A stretch of DNA of 38,540 nucleotides from Methanomassiliicoccales archaeon. GTDB taxonomy: Archaea; Thermoplasmatota; Thermoplasmata; RBG-16-68-12; SOIM01. A program made the position numbers and the translations under genes. Below, in pieces: positions 32,959 to 38,540 of this stretch. Where the stretch lies: assembly GCA_030593295.1 (NCBI GenBank), contig JAUVHO010000018.1:1-38540 (forward strand), written 5' to 3'. How positions within the stretch are numbered: position 1 is the stretch's first letter; each line of letters opens with the position of its first letter. The notes beneath the pieces are model-generated. The model ran no database searches. It worked only from the letters and a program-made list of their open reading frames with translations, and was not told where the DNA came from.

Positions 32959-33678
32959 GTGGAGAATGCTCAAGATTATCCACCCGAACCGTTTTCCATA
33001 TACTTTCTCACGAGAGTCAAAGGGGGGTATGAAGTCGTGGTGCGAGGAATATACGAAGGGCTTGTTCATCTCGGATGGAAGCTCGCTGAACTGGATCTTT
33101 ACAAAGGGAACAATGAAGTGGATACCAGTGACATGCTACCAGTGGAGGTATTGCGGGTCCCCCTTGTTAAATTGAGACACACAGCCAGCGCCAAGTTTCT
33201 GAAGGATGATCGACACGTCTTCGTTTGGATAGCGTATGATGCCGTTTTCGACGATGGGGCACCACCACATGGGATTGAAATCATGTCCCACAACACATTC
33301 TTCGACAGTCCCGAGGCGTTCAACGAGCTGAAGACACTCTTCTCCCACCTTCATCTTCCTGAGAAGACTGTGGTGACAGGAGACACGTTTTTCACCTTTA
33401 TGGATGAGGGGAAGACCTGGCTATTCATGTGGAACGACCAAGCATCTGGATTCAATTGGATTGACACAATGAAGTGCTCGATGTGGGAGAACTTGATGAA
33501 CTCATTTCCAGCTATGGAAGAGAACCTTCTGGCCAAGGTTGACGAGTACTGCATAGTCGCAATGGGAGAGTCGCCATTCGCTGAAAAGGACGAAAAGGTC
33601 AAGGTCTCTCCAACGGCACGAAAAAGGAAGCCCAAGTCGTACATACCCAAGTGGTTTCGGGGACAGAGAAGTCCGTGA
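32959..33678 (+). CDS. Hypothetical protein, 239 residues
   Basis: No family recognised. The GTG start follows the CoA transferase by 33 bases with neither a clear TATA box nor a strong ribosome-binding site, so it could be the last gene of the operon or separate. The protein appears soluble, with no signal peptide or membrane helix. It is rich in aromatic residues, with paired segments HVFVWIAYDAVFDD and TWLFMWNDQASGFNW, and ends in a basic tail (ARKRKPKSYIPKWFRG). Codon use is more A/T-rich than in the operon upstream. The start is uncertain. It converges on the beta-helix gene with an 11-base gap. Confidence 0.65.
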   Translation: MENAQDYPPEPFSIYFLTRVKGGYEVVVRGIYEGLVHLGWKLAELDLYKGNNEVDTSDMLPVEVLRVPLVKLRHTASAKFLKDDRHVFVWIAYDAVFDDGAPPHGIEIMSHNTFFDSPEAFNELKTLFSHLHLPEKTVVTGDTFFTFMDEGKTWLFMWNDQASGFNWIDTMKCSMWENLMNSFPAMEENLLAKVDEYCIVAMGESPFAEKDEKVKVSPTARKRKPKSYIPKWFRGQRSP

Positions 33679-33689
33679 ATACCGGCACT

Positions 33690-35681
33690 TTATCCTTGCT
33701 TCTTCCACCAGCCTCTGAGAAGAAGACGAATTGTGATTAGATTAAGTGAGACTACGGCACCCAGTAAGAGGATAGCCTCCCAGAACCAATTCTCCTCTGC
33801 TTCTGGTGCATTGTCAACCATCAGAATGATTGATACTTCGTTCGAATAGCGAAAACCATCATGGGAACGAGCATAGAGAGTGTGTTTTCCATCGGAGACA
33901 AGTGATGTGTTCCATGGAAATGTCCATGAGGTAGTTCCATCCGTCAGTACCCATTCATCACCATCATCAATTCTGACCTCGACCGCCCTAACGATCCCAT
34001 CGGAGTCGTAAGCTGTTCCGAAGATGATGTGAGTACAATGGATTTCAGTCCCAGTGGGAGGACCAGTTATATTGCACAACGGGATGTTGTCTGTAAAAGG
34101 CTGAAGAGGAAGCTTAACGGGTTTCATGAAGGGATACCAGTCCTTAACGAAGCTCTCCTGAATCACATATGGCACATCACCAATTCCATCGCGCCCCAGG
34201 CCATCTTGGAATGGTCCACTCTTCTCATCAACGCCTTTGTAGTCGCTCCAGTAGTTGCCTCCAGATGGATATCCACTTGACCACGAATTGGTCCTGGTGC
34301 CGGGGTGAGTTTGAATTGAATTGTTTACGAAGTTGTTGTGAAAAATCACATTGCCTCCAGAGTTACTAAGATATATCCCACGACTGTTATTTGAAATGAA
34401 GTTGTTGATGATCTGATTTCTATCGGAATGATGGAGCCCAAGGCCATAATCACCATTCCATTCAATGTTGTTCGCAGAGAGGTGGGTCAATTCCGAGAAG
34501 TAGAGTATCAAGCCATCAAATCTGGACAAGTTGACTACATTGGCTTCAACAACGTTACCGAAGGACCGACCGATACGAATGCCAGTGTAGCTATAGAGGA
34601 CAGTGTTATTTGTCAGAGTGTTGTTGCCAGAGTAGTGTAGTGTAATTCCATCGTAATTCTCCAAGGCAGTATTGTGTATGACGGTATTATTCTCAGAATG
34701 TGCAAGGCTGATACCATCGAAGTTTCCTGAAACTAGGTTGTTCGAAATCACGTTGCCTGAGGAGAAGCCAAGCTGAATTCCTAAGGAAGCATTGCTCAAA
34801 GACAAACCCTCGACAAGCACATTTGAACAATTGGCCAGTATGACCTGTCCTGCATTCGATGGAACTGAGCCATGGACAACATTACTCCAATAATAGAGAG
34901 TTCTTCCGTTGACCATGTTTGAAGAGCCCATGGTATGAGAATTCCAATACTCGAGAGAGTTTCCCTCAAGGAGGATTCCGTCGTTTGTCAGAACGTTGCT
35001 TAGGATGGTAGTGGTTGTCGAATCTTGAAGGTAGATACCATGCCTGTTATCTGAGATTACATTGCCAACGATAGAGTTGTCACTTGAGTCGCGGATACGA
35101 ATTCCGTAGAATGAGTTCGAAAGCCAGTTGTTGCTTATCCAGTTGTTGTTGGAATGGGAGAGAAGGATGCCACCCTTGGAGAGAATGCTATTGGTAATCG
35201 AGTTGTTGTTGGATTGTCTGAGATGAACTCCAGGATCGCCACGAGGAATGACTGTACTATCAATAGTGCAATTATCCGCGCTTTCGAGTTCCAGTCCAAC
35301 GGCCCATTTGCCTGTGATTGTGAGTCCAGTGATATTGACCCAGTCGGCAGTGACTTGTATGACATAACGTCCTGAACGAGATTCAAGTATCGTCAGGTCC
35401 TTGTCCTCTCCAACAAGTGAGAGTGTCTTGTTCACCAGTACGCTTTCCTCATAGGTCCCAGCGAATAAGAAAATAGTATCACCGGGGCTGGCATCGTCCA
35501 CAGCGCTCTGAATTGTCGTGAAATTCCCAGGTCCAGATCCTCCGACATATAATGTGGGAGCTCTGACAATTCCTGGCAAAGCAATCAAGACGACAGGAAA
35601 TGTGCTCATCAGAAAGAGAAGGGTAACAATCAACTTGGATTTCTTGTCTGAACATTCCACAACGAAGTCTTTCAGTCCCAT
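33690..35681 (-). CDS. Secreted NosD-like beta-helix protein with Ig-like domain and membrane anchor
   Basis: A 663-residue surface protein, the shorter cousin of the one at 18288-21185. It has a signal peptide (about 15-38, LIVTLLFLMSTFPVVLIALPG), the LYVGGSGPGNFTTIQSAVDD opening, an Asn-ladder parallel beta-helix to about residue 490, and one WNSH/NGRTLYYWSN module (about 34765-34985). An Ig-like domain with SDGKHTLYARSHDG (about 530-625) and a single transmembrane helix (about 631-655) ending in WWKKQG follow. It lacks the FN3 domain of its relative. The start is ATG at 35681, directly after an in-frame TTG. It lies 74 bases downstream of gctB on the same strand, and 35685-35755 shows no clear promoter. 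Confidence 0.85.
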   Translation of the reverse strand: MGLKDFVVECSDKKSKLIVTLLFLMSTFPVVLIALPGIVRAPTLYVGGSGPGNFTTIQSAVDDASPGDTIFLFAGTYEESVLVNKTLSLVGEDKDLTILESRSGRYVIQVTADWVNITGLTITGKWAVGLELESADNCTIDSTVIPRGDPGVHLRQSNNNSITNSILSKGGILLSHSNNNWISNNWLSNSFYGIRIRDSSDNSIVGNVISDNRHGIYLQDSTTTTILSNVLTNDGILLEGNSLEYWNSHTMGSSNMVNGRTLYYWSNVVHGSVPSNAGQVILANCSNVLVEGLSLSNASLGIQLGFSSGNVISNNLVSGNFDGISLAHSENNTVIHNTALENYDGITLHYSGNNTLTNNTVLYSYTGIRIGRSFGNVVEANVVNLSRFDGLILYFSELTHLSANNIEWNGDYGLGLHHSDRNQIINNFISNNSRGIYLSNSGGNVIFHNNFVNNSIQTHPGTRTNSWSSGYPSGGNYWSDYKGVDEKSGPFQDGLGRDGIGDVPYVIQESFVKDWYPFMKPVKLPLQPFTDNIPLCNITGPPTGTEIHCTHIIFGTAYDSDGIVRAVEVRIDDGDEWVLTDGTTSWTFPWNTSLVSDGKHTLYARSHDGFRYSNEVSIILMVDNAPEAEENWFWEAILLLGAVVSLNLITIRLLLRGWWKKQG

Positions 35682-35755
35682 CAATGGTTCAAGTGAGATG
35701 GTGGATACTTCAAAGTTGCGTGGTACCTACCACAAACATACCAGAAAAAGGGATT

Positions 35756-36541
35756 CTAATCAACCCGTCCAATCACAACTCTATCAGGATCTATCTCTTC
35801 TCTCAGAATCTTGAGCTCATCTTCTGTCGGCGGTCCCAGCTGTTCAAGCTCATCGGCCACAACTGGCTCAAACTCCATGTTCTCCAGAACGTCCTCTTTA
35901 GTGACTCCAGGACACAACCCAATCAACCGCATCACTTTGGTCTCCTCATCAAAATCGAAGAGAGCCTTTGATGATACAACCCTGTGCGGTCCGCTGTCTC
36001 TCGGAAGTCCCGCATTCTCCCTCGCACCTGGACCATCCAGATAACCAGGAGAAGTAATGAAATCTACCCGCTCCAGGAACCTCCTCTTCTCATGTTGCAT
36101 CAGAACGATCGTCTTCCAGCACAAGGAAGCGACCTCATTGCCTCCACCACTGCCAGTGAACCTCTTCTTGGGCTTCTCATAATCCTTGCCGATGATTGTG
36201 GAGTTGATATTCCCGTACTTGTCAATCTGAGCCGCCCCCAGGAACCCGTAGTCGATATACCCCATCTGAGCTTGAGCCATCATCCTGTTCATTGACATCC
36301 ATGAAAATGACCTGTAGCTGTTCCTAGCATCCGCCATCATGTTCCTCTTGAACGGTGTGGCCACCTCCGGACCGATCGCACCATACTCGTACACTTGACA
36401 GATATTGGGTGAATACAACTTCTGAGCCAGAATGGCAGCGATTTGGGGCATCCCATAGCCCACAAAGACCGTCCTATTGTCCTCGATCAACCTGGAAGAG
36501 AGGCATATCATCTGCTCGACGTCGGTGTAGGTCTTGCTCAA
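35756..36541 (-). CDS. gctB: Glutaconate CoA-transferase-like subunit B
   Basis: The beta subunit of a family I CoA transferase, about 261 residues. The likely catalytic Glu is in CQVYEYGAIGP (residue 52 from the chosen start). FTGSGGGNEVASLC and FITSPGYLDGPG are typical of GctB-type subunits. Two starts compete: ATG at 36562, which would overlap gctA by 25 bases, and TTG at 36541, which overlaps the gctA stop as TTGA and has GGAGGG six bases upstream. The TTG is preferred. The pair transfers CoA between acetyl-CoA and a dicarboxylic or hydroxy acid (glutaconate, 2-hydroxyglutarate) or a related acid. The exact substrate is not determined. Confidence 0.88.
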   Translation of the reverse strand: MSKTYTDVEQMICLSSRLIEDNRTVFVGYGMPQIAAILAQKLYSPNICQVYEYGAIGPEVATPFKRNMMADARNSYRSFSWMSMNRMMAQAQMGYIDYGFLGAAQIDKYGNINSTIIGKDYEKPKKRFTGSGGGNEVASLCWKTIVLMQHEKRRFLERVDFITSPGYLDGPGARENAGLPRDSGPHRVVSSKALFDFDEETKVMRLIGLCPGVTKEDVLENMEFEPVVADELEQLGPPTEDELKILREEIDPDRVVIGRVD

Positions 36542-37515
36542 TAGTATCCCTCCTTGATCCATTCGCGTTCCTTCAGCTCCTTCATCCTCGCCTCCCCGCC
36601 GACCATTTCCATGTAGTCCTCGTGACCTGAAATCGAGTGAACATACTTGTCGATGTACTCCCCCAGTTCCTCCAGGCTCCTTGCGGCGAAGAACTCCTCC
36701 AAGTGTTCTGAGTCATACGAATAATATCCAGGAACAGTCCCTGGGTGTGCACCATAGGGCGCAACAACAACCGCGTTCACCATGTAGTATGGAATCGTAG
36801 TCTTCCCAGGATCCTTCTTTATCTCGTCGGTGCTGATAATCTCTTCAGTGGACAAAATGACATTCTTAGAAGCCGCAGCAGTCTCAAGCGGAGTAATGCT
36901 CGGACCGTAGACCCTGGCGTTACCGTAAACATCACATTGATTCACATGGATAATCGCAACATCGGGGTTGATAGCAGGCACCAATGCGACTTTCTTGCCG
37001 GTAAATGGCTCCTCGACCACCTTAGCTCCAGAATGTTTGAAAGTATCCGTCCCCAGCAAGGACCGAGCAGGCAAGAATGGAACGCCCATCGCCCCGGCCA
37101 GATGCCTCAAGGCCAGAGTCCCGTTCGACCAATCGATCGTCTTGACGATACCATTCTCAATAGCCTCGAACAAAGGCCTCCCAAGACCGGCAAACCCCAC
37201 ATCGATCTTCGAGACGCAGCCTCCTCCGACAAGAAGAGTAGTATCCAGCAGAGTAAACTTCGCAGCGATCCACAGGTCCTTCTTCTTCTGCCTGACGATC
37301 TCCCTCTCGATGGACATTGGGCCTCTGACCATGGAGCTCAGATCATAGCTGATGTAGTCGCCATCATTCACGAACTTCCTCACAGCCTCATGCTCGTCCA
37401 TGACCTTTTCTTCCAGCGCCCTGGTCTTCTTGTCCCTCATCCATTCTCTGACGTCGTCCACGTCCTGCAGAAGCACCTCACCCATTCCAGATTCTAGCAC
37501 GTCCAACTCATCCAC
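36538..37515 (-). CDS. gctA: Glutaconate CoA-transferase-like subunit A
   Basis: The alpha subunit of the same family I CoA transferase, about 325 residues. It shows the GctA-type core: VRKFVNDGDYISYDLSS, GGCVSKIDVGFAGLG, LGTDTFKHSGAKVVEEPFTG and PDVAIIHVNQCDVYGNARVYG. The N-terminus (SGMGEVLLQDVDDVREWM) is longer than in the classical bacterial enzyme. A GTG at 37515 opens the frame but touches the ribosome-binding sequence GGAGGT. A TTG at 37506, nine bases after it, may be the real start (322 residues). It overlaps the MoaD-like gene by 8 bases if the GTG is used. Its place downstream of aldehyde oxidoreductase suggests amino-acid fermentation. Confidence 0.88.
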   Translation of the reverse strand: MDELDVLESGMGEVLLQDVDDVREWMRDKKTRALEEKVMDEHEAVRKFVNDGDYISYDLSSMVRGPMSIEREIVRQKKKDLWIAAKFTLLDTTLLVGGGCVSKIDVGFAGLGRPLFEAIENGIVKTIDWSNGTLALRHLAGAMGVPFLPARSLLGTDTFKHSGAKVVEEPFTGKKVALVPAINPDVAIIHVNQCDVYGNARVYGPSITPLETAAASKNVILSTEEIISTDEIKKDPGKTTIPYYMVNAVVVAPYGAHPGTVPGYYSYDSEHLEEFFAARSLEELGEYIDKYVHSISGHEDYMEMVGGEARMKELKEREWIKEGYY

Positions 37516-37774
37516 CTCCTACCGGGTAGGAAACAAGTATCTCATCACCGTCACTCAGTATAACGTTCTTCTCGCCGATCTTTCCGTTCACGGCGAACAA
37601 CACCTCTGGGCCTTCAGGACTGCCTTCGACCCTGTCCCGGAACTTCCTTCCGTACTTGGAGCACATGAGCTCGATCAGGTCATCCAGCGTCTCGCCATCG
37701 AACTCCAGTTCATCCTTCCTAGTCTTAGCGAGCTCCGAAAACGTCCCGAAGAACTTCACCTTGACCCGAGGCAT
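37508..37774 (-). CDS. MoaD/ThiS-like small ubiquitin-fold protein (SAMP-like)
   Basis: An 88-residue beta-grasp protein. It starts VKVKFFGTFSELAKTRKDELEF, holds LFAVNGKIGEKNVILSDGDEILVSYPV, and ends in Gly-Gly-Gly. The terminal glycines are thiocarboxylated in MoaD to donate sulphur to molybdopterin or tungstopterin, or are used for protein conjugation in archaeal SAMPs. The aldehyde:ferredoxin oxidoreductase two genes upstream needs a pterin cofactor, so a cofactor-sulphur role is the simpler inference. The codons for its last glycines (GGA GGT GGA) also form the ribosome-binding site for gctA. It follows the zinc-finger gene after 7 bases. Confidence 0.88.
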   Translation of the reverse strand: MPRVKVKFFGTFSELAKTRKDELEFDGETLDDLIELMCSKYGRKFRDRVEGSPEGPEVLFAVNGKIGEKNVILSDGDEILVSYPVGGG

Positions 37775-37781
37775 CGAACCC

Positions 37782-37970
37782 TTAGGTTGTTTTTCTGATA
37801 AAAGACCTTTTCCTTGGGGCGAAATCCTTACCAGCGCACGCGTAACACAGTTCCTTGGTCTCCTTGTAGTGGTCCTTGCACACCGCGCTCCCGCACTTGG
37901 AGCACTTGTACACCCTCTCGAACTTCTTGGTGAGGTCGATCCTTCTCTTGCACAACTTGCATACTGGCAT
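37782..37970 (-). CDS. Small zinc-finger protein
   Basis: A 62-residue protein with the cysteine pattern CKLC, CSKCGSAVC, a nearby His and CYAC, enough ligands for two zinc ions in a treble-clef or LIM-like arrangement. The tail is basic (PRKRSFIRK). No specific family was recognised. It lies between the aldehyde oxidoreductase and the MoaD-like gene. A GTG at 37979 overlaps the oxidoreductase stop as GTGA and would add three residues. The ATG at 37970 is given because the first Cys pair follows directly. A role in assembly of the neighbouring oxidoreductase or in nucleic-acid binding is speculative. Confidence 0.7.
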   Translation of the reverse strand: MPVCKLCKRRIDLTKKFERVYKCSKCGSAVCKDHYKETKELCYACAGKDFAPRKRSFIRKTT

Positions 37971-37975
37971 CGCGA

Positions 37976-38540
37976 TCACTTCTTCGCCAGGAGCTTCCTC
38001 TTTCCGAGGTCCTCTACCACGTCCTTCAGCCCCGAGTCGATCAGCTTCCTCTTCTTCTGAAGACCCGTCTTCGCATCCCAGCCACGTATCCTGTAATAGT
38101 GGTCGATCATCTTGTTGAGCCTGTCCTCGGGGAACGTCTGGCCTTTGGCCGCACCCGACGTGAGGGGTTCCTCAATGAATCTCCTGGGCAGGGTGTCATC
38201 CTTCCTCCTTATGCCGAATCTCACGTTAATGGCCCTCTCGAGGTTGACGATCCTGTCTCCCGCCTCGAGCATTCCATAATAGTCCAGTTCCATTCCGGTC
38301 GCAGCTGAGATCCATTCGTGGTACTTGATGGAATGAGTATCTTTTCGGCCTTCTGATTTGGCAAGCATCTCCGGGATCGGATAACCGGCATAGTAAGAGG
38401 CATGCATGAACCTGCATGTGCCCATGGAGTCAGAAATCGCTGCAATATTCTCGTGCCAGACGACCATGTTGACCTTCCCGCCGTATGTTCTCAGCGTGAC
38501 AGATTCACCCGAACCGAATATCTCCTTCCCGACATCTTCT
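37976..38540 (-). CDS. Aldehyde:ferredoxin oxidoreductase, C-terminal part (cut by window edge)
   Basis: The C-terminal 187 residues of an aldehyde:ferredoxin oxidoreductase, a tungsten-pterin enzyme oxidising aldehydes to acids with ferredoxin. The frame is open to the right edge, so the gene is partial and the Met at 38467 is internal. Diagnostic segments are ISDSMGTCRF, whose Cys corresponds to the last ligand of the 4Fe-4S cluster, then GDRIVNLERAINVRFGIRRKDDTLPRR and YYRIRGWDAKTGLQKKRKL (each cited from a longer match). It is the most upstream visible gene of an operon with zinc-finger, MoaD-like and CoA transferase genes. Its preferred aldehyde is unknown. Confidence 0.9.
   Translation of the reverse strand, partial: EDVGKEIFGSGESVTLRTYGGKVNMVVWHENIAAISDSMGTCRFMHASYYAGYPIPEMLAKSEGRKDTHSIKYHEWISAATGMELDYYGMLEAGDRIVNLERAINVRFGIRRKDDTLPRRFIEEPLTSGAAKGQTFPEDRLNKMIDHYYRIRGWDAKTGLQKKRKLIDSGLKDVVEDLGKRKLLAKK

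Overview
The window is almost certainly from an archaeon, most likely a heterotrophic, anaerobic euryarchaeote of the Thermoplasmata / marine sediment type. This is an inference from gene content and signals, not a marker-gene placement. Supporting features are archaeal TATA boxes about 25-40 nt upstream of many starts (several genes look leaderless), a split 2-oxoacid:ferredoxin oxidoreductase (separate gamma and delta subunits), a tungsten-type aldehyde:ferredoxin oxidoreductase, and large secreted parallel beta-helix proteins with Asn-rich ladders and fibronectin type III domains. No rRNA, tRNA, CRISPR array, transposase or phage gene was seen. Coding density is high and no gene-free stretch exceeds 300 bases.

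Layout. 1-2.9 kb (minus): porG-porD (the alpha/beta genes presumably lie off the left edge) and an AMP-forming acyl-CoA synthetase. 3.0-4.3 kb (plus): an unrecognised six-helix membrane protein with an extracellular beta-propeller-like domain. 4.3-8.4 kb (minus): a compact four-gene operon for 2-oxoacid chain elongation (synthase, LeuC, LeuD, LeuB-type dehydrogenase). 8.6-9.9 kb (plus): an Nfu-type Fe-S scaffold and an MBL-fold hydrolase. 10.0-12.3 kb: a beta-helix surface protein gene broken by one in-frame TAG. 12.5-14.5 kb: dCMP deaminase, a NifB-like radical SAM protein, and a divergent V4R-domain protein. 14.5-18.2 kb (minus): a HyuA/HyuB (hydantoinase/acetone carboxylase family) pair. 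18.3-24.5 kb (minus): two giant beta-helix proteins with a Fic/Doc-like protein of altered active site between them.

24.8-32.9 kb (plus) is the metabolic centrepiece: acyl-CoA dehydrogenase, MaoC-type hydratase, SDR dehydrogenase, an HMG-CoA-synthase-like/DUF35 fusion, thiolase, both methylmalonyl-CoA mutase subunits and a family III CoA transferase, packed with gaps of a few bases or 4-nt overlaps. Together they could activate an acid, run a full beta-oxidation turn and convert the propionyl/methylmalonyl product to succinyl-CoA. 33.0-33.7 kb: an unrecognised protein. 33.7-35.7 kb (minus): a fourth beta-helix protein. 35.8-38.5 kb (minus): aldehyde:ferredoxin oxidoreductase (cut by the right edge), a small zinc-finger protein, a MoaD/SAMP-like protein and both subunits of a glutaconate-type CoA transferase, apparently one operon.

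The joint picture is a peptide-, amino-acid- and fatty-acid-oxidising anaerobe that passes electrons to ferredoxin. The most interesting items are the HMGCS-like protein that has lost its catalytic Cys, Glu and His but is fused to DUF35 beside an intact thiolase; the NifB-like protein with a changed N-terminal motif; the Fic-like protein whose catalytic His is Gln; the acyl-CoA dehydrogenase without a canonical catalytic Glu; and MoaD glycine codons that double as the ribosome-binding site of the next gene.
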